NCBI GenBank assembly: GCA_003647035.1 | Contig: QMMB01000242.1 | Coordinates: forward strand, 1-5,674 | Length of the DNA: 5,674 bases | Reading direction: 5' to 3' | Origin: Deltaproteobacteria bacterium | GTDB lineage: Bacteria; Myxococcota_A; Polyangia; Polyangiales; Houyiibacteriaceae | Shown here: one piece after another, positions 1 through 5,674 of the stretch | How positions within the stretch are numbered: the stretch's first letter is position 1 | Layout of the letters: each line of letters starts with the position of its first letter | The notes under the pieces: generated by a model | Seen by the model: only the letters and a program-made list of their open reading frames with translations | The model's database searches: none | Told to the model about the DNA's origin: nothing | Position numbers and translations under genes: made by a program

Positions 1-1
1 C

Positions 2-1846
2 CGAGAGTCCAAACCGAAGAGACCCAGGCTGCGCCTGGGGATGCTGTATGTGCTTGCTGCTATTGTCGCGGGGTCGCTGCTGCTACAGATGTGGGAGACG
101 AAGCAGACGGTTGCGCCGATTCCGTACAGTGAGTTCGAGAGACTGCTTGAAGACGGAAAGGTCAAGGAGGTCGTCGTGACCGACGACGCCTTGCGAGGTG
201 AGCTGACCGAATCCATCGATGGAAAGACGCGCTTCGTGACCAATCGGGTCGATCCCGAGCTGGCACAAAGCCTCGAAGGGCACGGGGTGGAGTATTCGAA
301 GGAGCAGCAAAGCGCGCTCGTGCGAGGTCTCCTGTCTTGGGTGTTCCCTCTGCTTCTCTTGTTGGGGTTCTGGATTTTCATGAGCCGCCGGATGGCGGGG
401 ATGGGCGGCCCCGGCGCCGGACTGATGTCAGTCGGCAAGAGCAAGGCGAAGGTCTACATGGAGACCGATACCCGAGTGACCTTCTCGGATGTCGCAGGCG
501 CCGATGAAGCCAAGCAAGAGCTCCAGGAGGTCGTCGCCTTTCTCAAAGACCCGGAGTCCTATGGCCGGCTCGGCGCACGTATGCCCAGAGGGATCTTGCT
601 GATCGGCGCACCCGGCACCGGCAAAACGCTCTTGGCCCGCGCCGTAGCCGGGGAGTCCAAAGTCCCTTTCTTTTCGATCAGCGGGTCGGAGTTCGTGGAG
701 ATGTTCGTGGGCGTTGGCGCGGCACGCGTTCGCGATCTATTCGACCAGGCCCGTCAACGAGCACCCTCGATCATCTTCATCGATGAGCTCGATGCCCTCG
801 GCCGGGCGAGAAATGCGCAGCCTTTCGGCGGAGGAGGCATGGACGAGAAGGAGCAAACCCTCAATCAGTTGCTCGTCGAGCTCGACGGCTTCGATTCGTC
901 GCCGGGCATCGTGCTCCTTGCAGCCACGAACCGCCCCGAGATCTTGGATCCCGCCCTGCTACGTGCGGGCCGCTTCGATCGCCAGGTGCTCGTCGCTAGG
1001 CCGGACCGCACGGGCAGAACCGCGATTCTCAAGGTGCATTCCAAGAACGTGGCGCTAGCGACGGAGCTGGATCTAGAAGCAGTGGCCGCGCTCACGCCTG
1101 GATTCACCGGTGCCGACCTCGCGAATCTGGTCAACGAAGCCGCGATCGTGGCAACGCGAAGAGACGCCGAATCCGTCACGTTGGAGGATTTCACGGCTGC
1201 CATCGAGCGCATCGTGGCCGGTCTCGAGAAAAAGAACCGCCTCCTCAATCCACGTGAGCGAGAAGTCGTCGCGTACCACGAAATGGGCCACGCTTTGACG
1301 GCGCTCGTGTGCACGCAATGCGACCGGGTGCACAAGGTGTCGATCATTCCACGAGGAATCGGTGCGCTGGGATACACGATGCAGCGGCCAACTGAAGACC
1401 GCTTCCTGATGACGCGCGAGGAGCTCCAGGAGAAGATGGCAGTTCTGTTGGGGGGCCGCGCTGCCGAACAGTTGATATTTGATCACTTGTCCACGGGTGC
1501 GTGGTACGACCTAGCCAAGGCAACCGACATCGCGCGAAGCATGGTCACTCGCTATGGAATGGTGCCCGAGCTCGGTCATGTGTCCTACGAGAGCGAGCCC
1601 TCGACTTTCTTGGGGGGGCCCACCTCTCCGATTCGATCCCGAAACTATAGCGACGACACCGCGCGAGAGATCGACACGGCGGTCCGAGCCATCGTTCAGA
1701 GCGCCTTCGACAAAGCCCTCGCCATCCTGACAGAGGAGCGCGACACCCTCGAAAAGGGCGCAAAGCAATTGCTGGACAAAGAAACCCTCGACGAAGCGGA
1801 CCTGCAGGCTCTGTACGACGAGATTGAACCGAAGGGCGCGAGCTAG
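2..1846 (+). CDS. ftsH: ATP-dependent zinc metalloprotease FtsH (5' end beyond window)
   Basis: Membrane-bound AAA+ protease that unfolds and degrades membrane and short-lived cytoplasmic proteins as a hexamer at the inner membrane. Numbering from the ATG at 41 (601 residues): TM1 about 2-17, short periplasmic domain about 20-95, TM2 about 97-116, Walker A GAPGTGKT 189-196, pore loop FVGVG with F222, Walker B IIFIDE with D248/E249, sensor-1 region AATNRP, second region of homology with arginine fingers R311 and R314, zinc site HEMGH 413-417 and third ligand D490 in STGAWYDLAKAT. Every catalytic element is present. The usual zinc motif is HEAGH; here the variable residue is Met. The frame stays open to base 2, and the upstream codons read ESKPKRPRLRLG, a basic cytoplasmic leader in front of TM1. 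No Shine-Dalgarno sits at a useful distance from ATG 41, so the true start probably lies left of the window and 41 is only the first internal ATG. A CTQC pair (424-427) lies just after the zinc helix. The stop overlaps the convergent GNAT-like ORF by 4 bases. Confidence 0.95.
   Translation, partial: RESKPKRPRLRLGMLYVLAAIVAGSLLLQMWETKQTVAPIPYSEFERLLEDGKVKEVVVTDDALRGELTESIDGKTRFVTNRVDPELAQSLEGHGVEYSKEQQSALVRGLLSWVFPLLLLLGFWIFMSRRMAGMGGPGAGLMSVGKSKAKVYMETDTRVTFSDVAGADEAKQELQEVVAFLKDPESYGRLGARMPRGILLIGAPGTGKTLLARAVAGESKVPFFSISGSEFVEMFVGVGAARVRDLFDQARQRAPSIIFIDELDALGRARNAQPFGGGGMDEKEQTLNQLLVELDGFDSSPGIVLLAATNRPEILDPALLRAGRFDRQVLVARPDRTGRTAILKVHSKNVALATELDLEAVAALTPGFTGADLANLVNEAAIVATRRDAESVTLEDFTAAIERIVAGLEKKNRLLNPREREVVAYHEMGHALTALVCTQCDRVHKVSIIPRGIGALGYTMQRPTEDRFLMTREELQEKMAVLLGGRAAEQLIFDHLSTGAWYDLAKATDIARSMVTRYGMVPELGHVSYESEPSTFLGGPTSPIRSRNYSDDTAREIDTAVRAIVQSAFDKALAILTEERDTLEKGAKQLLDKETLDEADLQALYDEIEPKGAS
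23..39 (+). other. Perfect 7-bp hairpin just before the first internal ftsH ATG
   Basis: CCCAGGC and GCCTGGG pair perfectly around a 3-base TGC loop and end one base before the ATG at 41. If that ATG were the start, the stem would cover the whole ribosome-binding region. More simply, the hairpin lies inside the coding frame (residues PRLRLG), which agrees with a start further upstream. A regulatory role is possible but unsupported. Confidence 0.4.
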
Positions 1847-2016
1847 CGACACACCGCCGGCACCTCGGTGCGGTCAATGAGGATCAAGTCGTCCCGAGCG
1901 CGGCTGAAGGTCATCTCGCCCAGCATCCCGCCAGCGTCGTCGACCAACTTGAAGCGACCGCGTGGCGGATCTTCTTCCACCTCGACTCGAAGGGTGTCGT
2001 TGGGGTCGGTGGACAT
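1843..2016 (-). pseudogene. 3'-truncated YjdJ-like GNAT acetyltransferase remnant
   Basis: This 57-codon ORF reads ATG to TAG. Its residues 21-53 (RFKLVDDAGGMLGEMTF, then DDLILIDRTEVP) look like the N-terminal beta strands of the small stand-alone GNAT family typified by YjdJ (Pfam Acetyltransf_CG). Those proteins usually have about 90-110 residues and continue from the TEVP segment into an RGxG-type acetyl-CoA pyrophosphate loop and a following helix. Here the chain ends as TEVPAVCR followed by TAG, exactly where that loop should start, so the cofactor-binding half is missing. Bases beyond the stop are the antisense of the ftsH C-terminus and do not restore the domain. The stop interlocks with the ftsH stop in the palindrome CTAG (1843-1846). 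No strong Shine-Dalgarno precedes the ATG. Homology is recognised by eye. Alternatives are a functional short protein or a chance ORF, although the pattern match makes chance unlikely. Confidence 0.55.
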
Positions 2017-2042
2017 ACCGATGTTTTACCGCATTCGGCTGC

Positions 2043-2092
2043 GTATCAACACTGATGAGGTCGCGCGACCTGTTGTTTTTGTCGTGTTTTCG
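2043..2092 (+). repeat. Dispersed direct repeat, left copy
   Basis: This 50-bp element matches 5357-5406 without gaps at 41 of 50 positions. Shared blocks are GTATCAA, TGAGG, CGCGCGACC, GTT, TTTTT and GTGTTTTCG. It lies in the non-coding gap between the GNAT remnant and the lipoprotein stop. Weaker similarity may extend upstream (GCATTCG.. against GCGTTCG..) with an indel. It contains the 14-bp palindrome at 2058-2071. Confidence 0.6.
2058..2090 (+). terminator. Palindrome plus T-rich tract, possible ftsH terminator
   Basis: AGGTCGCGCGACCT (2058-2071) is a perfect 14-bp palindrome. As RNA on the + strand it would fold as a 5-bp AGGUC/GACCU stem with a GCGC loop, followed by GTTGTTTTTGTCGTGTTTT. 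It lies about 210 bases after the ftsH stop, in the right orientation to end ftsH transcripts. The stem is short and the T tract is interrupted, so it could instead be a protein-binding palindrome. The right repeat copy has one base change in the stem (GGCC against GACC). Confidence 0.3.
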
Positions 2093-2206
2093 ACGCGATG
2101 GCTACGTCGATTTGGGGAGCCTGTGATTGGGATCGAAGAGAGTGACCTTGTAGCGATCGGCTTCATGCGAAGATGTCGCCGCAATCGCTGTGCCGCCGGC
2201 GTGGCC

Positions 2207-5140
2207 TCATACACCGTGGCAGGCCACTACAATGTTCGTCACGTTTGCGCCTGGGATTACGCCGGCGCCGTGGTTATCGTCCCCGCCAGAGATAATGCAG
2301 CTGAAACCCCCGTCGTAGCCCGATGCTTCCACGCTGTAAGAGGCGCCGTCGGGCAATCCAGTTGGGAACGTGAAGGAGCCGTCTTCTGCGATCGTGATGT
2401 CATCGCCTCCGTTGTTCGTCAGCGTGAAGGTGCCGAGGGTGCCCATCACGGTTCCGCCGACCGTGTAGAGGCCTCCTCCCGTCACCGCGTAGTCGCCATA
2501 TCTTGCGATGAAGATGTCCTCGCTCGAAGCCCTGTTGGGAAGCAGGGCGTGGGTGACTCCGGTGGCGTAGATGTTGTTGAACGGATCAATGGCCAGTGCA
2601 AAGCTCCAATCTTCAAGCTCCCGACCGTCCTGCAGGCTCCATTGGTACAGACCACCAGTGCTGTATTTCGCTATGAAGTAGTCCGTGGTGCCCTGGCTCA
2701 CATTGCCGCTGAGGGTTCCAGCCGTATAGCCAGAAACGTGAACGCTTCCTTCGGAATCCAAGGCGATTCCGTAGCTCCAATCTTCTGCGCCTGTGCCGAG
2801 TTGCGCAGCCCATTGAAAGGCGCCGTCGGTATCGAGCTTCGCGACGAAGGCATCCGTTTCCCCATTGGCCGCACTACCCAGGACCCCATCGGTGTCGCCC
2901 GTCAAATACACATTGCCGCTCGAGTCGACCGCGATGGCCTTGCCAATGTCAAACGACGCAGTCCCTAGCTGCTGCGTCCATTGGCGTACGCCGTTCGTGT
3001 TGTACTTAGTAACGATGATGTCGGTTTGGCCAAGATGGGTGTTCCCATCGAGGCCAGCGCCGGAGTACCCCACGACATAGGCGTTACTGCCAGGATCGAC
3101 GGCGATGCCGTAACCATACTCGAAGTTGTTCGTGCCGGGCTGTGCGGTCCACTGATGCACGCCATCTGCGTCATACTTGGAAATGAAGATGTCGCGTCCA
3201 CCGTGCTGCGTATTGCCCTCGAGAGCACCTTCGGTCATCCCGGTGAGATATACGTCACCGGCTGTATCCACTGCGACGTCCCAGCCCAAGTCTGAAAAGG
3301 CGGTGCCATTGACCACCGTCCATTGGTGAACGCCGTCGGTGTCGTACTTCGTGATGAAGAAGTCGTTCAGCCCGCTGTTTGGCTGGCCGTTGAGGTCGCC
3401 GGTCGTCGACCCGACTACATAGAGAACGTTGCGAGCGTCATCGATTGCGATGCCGCGGGCTACTTCTCCGCTGTTACCAGCATCGCCGGTGCCGACCACT
3501 TGAGTGGTCCACTGACGATCACCATCGCTGTTGTATTTCGCGATGAAGATGTCGTTGTATCCACTGCTTGGGTTCCCGTCCAAAGATCCCCGGGTGTATC
3601 CTGTGATGTAAACGTTCGCGCTGGAATCTACGGCGATGTCGTTGGCCCGCTCGAACGACGTGGTGCCGGTTTCTACGATCCACTCGAGCGCTGGCGCTGT
3701 TTCCGCAACGGCTGGATGGCTGACGATGAATACCGTACTCGAGTCGCTGTCGACTCGGCCATCGTTGACGACCAACTCCACGATGAAGGTCCCGTTGAGA
3801 TCGGTGGTGAACGTTGGATCGACAGTCGCCGCGCCGAGTAGTGCGGCGTTGCTTCCAAAGGGGCGCTCTACCATGGTCCAGCGGTAGACAAGGTCATCAC
3901 CGTCGTCATCGTAACTACCAGAACCGTCAAGCGTGACAGTCGAGTCGGTGGCGACGTGCTGGGTAGCCCCCGCATCGGCTACTGGCTTCTGGTTGCTGGT
4001 AGCAGCGATGGAGACCGTGTCTGTATCGGCGTAGGCGCCATCATCGACCTCCAACTGAACGACATAGGCACCGTCGACATCCGGTGTGAATTCCGGACTC
4101 GCTGTCGCCGCGTCAGTCAGTGCAGCATTGCTACCCGAGGGGATTGATACAAAGACCCAGGCGTAACTCAAGGCATCCCCATCCGCGTCGGAGCTGCCGG
4201 AGCCATCGAGAGTCACAGGGACGTCGGTCAACACATCCTGATCGACTCCAGCATCTGCAATCGGAATGGCATTGCCGGTGCCGGCCGTAATGGTCACCGT
4301 ATCCGCGCTGCTGGACACCGTACCGTCATGGACGATCAATTGAACGACATAGGCACCATCGACATCCGCGGTGAATGTGGGGGCGAGCGCGGATGCGTCC
4401 GACAGTGCGGCACGACTGCCGGGGGGCCTAACTACGAGACTCCAGTCATAACTCAAGGCATCCCCATCCGCGTCGGAGCTGCCGGAGCCGTCAAGAGTGA
4501 CCGAGCTCGCGGTCACGACACTTTGATCCAAGCCGGCATCCGCCACCGGGATGTGGCCGCCATTCGGGATACTCCCGCCCGATTGAATGATCGCTTCATT
4601 GAGACGCGCCTGCGCCTCTTCAGGACTGGGCAATTCGATGCCCACCAGCGCATTCTCGATATCGGTTTCAAATGTAGGGCTCGAGAAGTCGGTGTCGGTG
4701 GGCAACAAGGCAGCGAGGCCGGCGTCGATGACGATCACGCCGTTGTTCGGCAGCCCATCTGAATCGAGCGCTTGCAAGAGCCTGGCGAGATTGATGGCCG
4801 CCGCGGTGTCCGACGGAAAGAACGAATAGGGGGTGATCGGCGCCTCTTGAACGGCCACGGTTCCGAGGACGAGCGAACCGAGAGAGAACGTAACGTCATC
4901 ACCCGTACTACAGACATAGTCGCCATTGCCATCGGTGACACCGGAGCCTCCGGACGAACAGCTGTACTGAAGGCCCTGGACGGGATCGTCGATGAACTGA
5001 CCCGTCGTGGTCGGAGGCTCGTTCGGCACGCCGTCGGTCGAGCCACAGGACGCGACGACGAGCGAGGAGACGACCAGAGGAAGAAGGTAGACCGCAAATG
5101 CGGGTCCCGAAGCGAATTTCCACGTTCTGCAGCCTGCCAT
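2207..5140 (-). CDS. Secreted lipoprotein with three PKD-like domains and a seven-repeat SBBP beta-propeller
   Basis: Predicted 977-residue outer-membrane or surface lipoprotein. Residues 1-31 are a signal peptide with a hydrophobic core and lipobox VASC; C32 is the lipidation site and +2 is Gly. Residues about 42-185 form an N-terminal module (GQFIDDPVQGLQYSC, a second Cys at 77, ITPYSFF, LLQALDSDGLPNNG) that I recognise from other bacterial lipoproteins without a firm name. Three PKD/K319L-like Ig-fold domains start at 198, 293 and 386 (P[VI]ADAG, then LDGSGS, DGD and DG.Y/F.V.L.V.D), with likely calcium-type DxDGD loops. Seven SBBP repeats begin at 485, 542, 605, 662, 719, 775 and 832, each running QW..Q.GT, then GIAVD..GNVY.TG, then D.FI.KY..DG; seven units predict a closed seven-bladed propeller. 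Residues about 885-977 are a beta module with two Cys (948, 974). The start is fixed by AGAAGG 5 bases upstream. Ligand and role are unknown; binding or adhesion is inferred only from the folds. Confidence 0.9.
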   Translation of the reverse strand: MAGCRTWKFASGPAFAVYLLPLVVSSLVVASCGSTDGVPNEPPTTTGQFIDDPVQGLQYSCSSGGSGVTDGNGDYVCSTGDDVTFSLGSLVLGTVAVQEAPITPYSFFPSDTAAAINLARLLQALDSDGLPNNGVIVIDAGLAALLPTDTDFSSPTFETDIENALVGIELPSPEEAQARLNEAIIQSGGSIPNGGHIPVADAGLDQSVVTASSVTLDGSGSSDADGDALSYDWSLVVRPPGSRAALSDASALAPTFTADVDGAYVVQLIVHDGTVSSSADTVTITAGTGNAIPIADAGVDQDVLTDVPVTLDGSGSSDADGDALSYAWVFVSIPSGSNAALTDAATASPEFTPDVDGAYVVQLEVDDGAYADTDTVSIAATSNQKPVADAGATQHVATDSTVTLDGSGSYDDDGDDLVYRWTMVERPFGSNAALLGAATVDPTFTTDLNGTFIVELVVNDGRVDSDSSTVFIVSHPAVAETAPALEWIVETGTTSFERANDIAVDSSANVYITGYTRGSLDGNPSSGYNDIFIAKYNSDGDRQWTTQVVGTGDAGNSGEVARGIAIDDARNVLYVVGSTTGDLNGQPNSGLNDFFITKYDTDGVHQWTVVNGTAFSDLGWDVAVDTAGDVYLTGMTEGALEGNTQHGGRDIFISKYDADGVHQWTAQPGTNNFEYGYGIAVDPGSNAYVVGYSGAGLDGNTHLGQTDIIVTKYNTNGVRQWTQQLGTASFDIGKAIAVDSSGNVYLTGDTDGVLGSAANGETDAFVAKLDTDGAFQWAAQLGTGAEDWSYGIALDSEGSVHVSGYTAGTLSGNVSQGTTDYFIAKYSTGGLYQWSLQDGRELEDWSFALAIDPFNNIYATGVTHALLPNRASSEDIFIARYGDYAVTGGGLYTVGGTVMGTLGTFTLTNNGGDDITIAEDGSFTFPTGLPDGASYSVEASGYDGGFSCIISGGDDNHGAGVIPGANVTNIVVACHGV
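2492..3688 (-). repeat. Seven tandem SBBP-repeat units inside the lipoprotein gene
   Basis: Units begin at residues 485, 542, 605, 662, 719, 775 and 832, giving spacings of 57, 63, 57, 57, 56 and 57 residues, or about 171 bp. Unit 2 carries roughly six extra residues (GDAGNSGE region) in the loop before its GIAID strand. Unit 7 lacks the canonical QxGT (it has LQDGRELEDW) and has a variant loop (LLPNRASSEDIF) before the final strand. The repeats have diverged at the DNA level and are protein-level repeats, not a DNA repeat array. Confidence 0.85.
4164..4204 (-). repeat. 41-bp exact repeat, copy in PKD domain 2
   Basis: Identical to 4449-4489, offset by 285 bp, which is exactly 95 codons. It encodes residues 313-326, the GSGSSDADGDALSY segment that carries the acidic loop of the domain. 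Confidence 0.85.
4449..4489 (-). repeat. 41-bp exact repeat, copy in PKD domain 1
   Basis: Identical to 4164-4204. It encodes residues 218-231 of the lipoprotein. Identity extends through third codon positions, so this is recent duplication or gene conversion and not only protein-level selection. Confidence 0.85.
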
Positions 5141-5145
5141 GACAA

Positions 5146-5151
5146 CCTTCT
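5146..5151 (-). promoter_or_regulatory. Ribosome binding site of the lipoprotein gene
   Basis: On the minus strand AGAAGG lies 5 bases before the ATG at 5140. It supports that start, which is directly followed by a convincing signal peptide. Confidence 0.65.
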
Positions 5152-5356
5152 TTCGAATCGCTCATCGCGGCGCGTCACCACGAATGGAGCACCCGTTGGG
5201 GATGCAACTTACGTTCCGGGTTGTTTTGGGCGTCTTTGCGTACATCGGAGGTGATCGACGCGCGCAGGGCCTGCGTATGTTCGACGTGTTGTGCAAGGGT
5301 TGCGCGTTAGTGCGCGCCCGTGGCACGCGCCGAAGACGTGCGTTCGCTCTGCGCCG

Positions 5357-5406
5357 GTATCAAGTTTGGTGAGGCCGCGCGACCGGTTCTTTTTGCTGTG
5401 TTTTCG
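5357..5406 (+). repeat. Dispersed direct repeat, right copy
   Basis: Same orientation as 2043-2092 and 41 of 50 bases identical. The central palindrome is imperfect here (GGCCGCGCGACC), though as minus-strand RNA the changed position would still form a G-U pair. It ends 10 bases from the stop of the membrane-protein gene (minus strand), so it may also sit in that gene's 3' region. Confidence 0.6.
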
Positions 5407-5416
5407 GTAATTTCGG

Positions 5417-5674
5417 CTAGCTCTCTGATCGCTGAAGGGCGGTGCCGACTGCTGTGGTGATTAGGCCGGGGAGAATGATCGCGTTGATGATCAGGAACAT
5501 CGGGTCGCGGGAGAGGTAGTAGAGGTAGAAGATGAAGAGTACGAGGCGGGTGCGGGCCATCATCGTGAAGGGTGAGTATTTGGGCCAGTCGCCCTGCCGG
5601 TAGATCATGAATAGCAAGAAGCTCAGGACGCCCATCATCGCGCCGAGGAGCCGAGGCAGGATCACGCCGTAGTC
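5417..5674 (-). CDS. Small multi-pass membrane protein of unknown function (5' end beyond window)
   Basis: The frame is open from the right edge to TAG at 5417-5419, giving the last 85 residues. In this partial chain, residues about 5-25 (VILPRLLGAMMGVLSFLLFMIY) form one membrane segment. A charged loop RQGDWPKYSPFTMMARTR follows, and residues about 43-54 (RLVLFIFYLYYL) and 59-79 (MFLIINAIILPGLITTAVG) form two more. The SRDP between the last two is probably a tight turn. A GTG at 5665 could be a start, but the codons before it (GAC TAC GGC) stay open and no Shine-Dalgarno is visible in the few bases available, so the true start probably lies outside. I do not recognise the family. It lies in the same direction as the lipoprotein gene, 276 bp upstream of it. 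Confidence 0.7.
   Translation of the reverse strand, partial: DYGVILPRLLGAMMGVLSFLLFMIYRQGDWPKYSPFTMMARTRLVLFIFYLYYLSRDPMFLIINAIILPGLITTAVGTALQRSES

Larger units (their letters stand above)
3719..4552 (-). repeat. Three tandem PKD-like domain units inside the lipoprotein gene
   Basis: Domain starts are 95 and 93 residues apart (198, 293, 386). Domains 1 and 2 share long near-identical DNA. Domain 3 differs, with GSGSYDDDGDDLVY in place of GSGSSDADGDALSY. This suggests domains 1 and 2 arose from the more recent duplication or have been homogenised by gene conversion. Confidence 0.8.
5141..5416. other. Non-coding gap upstream of the lipoprotein gene
   Basis: This 276-bp gap lies between the membrane-protein stop and the lipoprotein start. 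It should hold the lipoprotein promoter, but I see no convincing -35/-10 pair. It contains small inverted repeats: CGCAGG-G-CCTGCG at 5263-5275, a GCGCG/CGCGC pair around TTAGTG, and GCACG/CGTGC a little further on. It also holds the right copy of the dispersed repeat. The short open frames here show no recognisable protein pattern. Confidence 0.5.

Noticed and set aside
1612..1618. Run of seven G in ftsH as a possible frameshift site
   Set aside because: The frame stays consistent with FtsH on both sides (FLGGP before, YSDDTAREID after), so no frameshift is needed.
865..1877. Minus-strand open frames within ftsH (865-1377, 1073-1486, 1511-1852, 1545-1877)
   Set aside because: Antisense shadows of a gene whose motifs are intact throughout; Arg/Ser-rich translations with no family signature.
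2026..2214. 62-codon minus-strand open frame downstream of the lipoprotein gene
   Set aside because: The translation is Arg/Ser/Thr-rich without a pattern. It runs through the palindromic repeat and overlaps the lipoprotein stop.
1868..2968. 366-codon open frame on the + strand
   Set aside because: It runs antisense through the GNAT remnant, the intergenic gap and the lipoprotein propeller. The translation is low-complexity Arg/Val/Ala-rich with no recognisable domain or Shine-Dalgarno.
2492..3688. Regular repeats resembling an array of non-coding DNA repeats
   Set aside because: The period of about 171 bp is the 57-residue SBBP unit; conservation is at the protein level and there are no short identical repeats with unique spacers.
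2981..5254. Several + strand open frames (2981-3295, 3323-3841, 4328-4762, 4772-5254)
   Set aside because: They are antisense to the lipoprotein. The opposite strand has a signal peptide, PKD and SBBP repeats in one unbroken frame, so these are shadows of repeated coding sequence.
5141..5300. Sigma70-like promoter for the lipoprotein gene
   Set aside because: TTGCAC- and TTGCAT-like hexamers exist on the minus strand but none has a credible -10 at 16-18 bases.
5139..5372. 77-codon + strand open frame in the gap upstream of the lipoprotein gene
   Set aside because: Its ATG overlaps the lipoprotein start codon. The product is Arg-rich with no recognisable pattern, and its end falls inside the dispersed repeat.

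Overview
The window comes from a GC-rich Gram-negative bacterium. A membrane-anchored FtsH protease and a large secreted lipoprotein with a clear lipobox are both visible. The PKD-like plus SBBP-propeller lipoprotein and the GC-rich codon usage fit a delta-group/Myxococcota-like or similar environmental lineage, but the sequence does not settle the taxon.

Layout. Positions 2-1846 (+) hold an FtsH-type AAA+ zinc metalloprotease. It is complete at the C-terminus and almost certainly runs off the left edge. Positions 1843-2016 (-) hold a 57-codon ORF that resembles the N-terminal half of a small YjdJ-type GNAT acetyltransferase. It stops just where the acetyl-CoA-binding loop should begin, so it looks like a 3'-truncated remnant. 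Its TAG and the ftsH TAG share one palindromic CTAG. Positions 2017-2206 are non-coding and contain a 14-bp perfect palindrome followed by a T-rich tract. Positions 2207-5140 (-) encode a 977-residue lipoprotein: signal peptide and lipobox, an N-terminal two-cysteine module, three PKD-like domains, seven SBBP repeats that should form a seven-bladed beta-propeller, and a C-terminal two-cysteine beta module. Positions 5141-5416 are non-coding and carry the lipoprotein ribosome binding site and a second copy of the palindrome-containing repeat. Positions 5417-5674 (-) are the 3' part of a small multi-pass membrane protein gene that runs off the right edge.

How the parts relate. The genes do not form an obvious pathway. 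FtsH is inner-membrane quality control, the lipoprotein is a surface or outer-membrane display protein of unknown ligand, and the membrane protein is unrecognised. ftsH is convergent with everything else. The most unusual structure is a pair of about 50-bp direct repeats (2043-2092 and 5357-5406, 41 of 50 identical by my alignment) bracketing the lipoprotein gene. Together with the truncated GNAT remnant beside the left copy, this suggests a rearranged or inserted segment. I see no CRISPR array, RNA gene, transposase or clearly new defence-like system.
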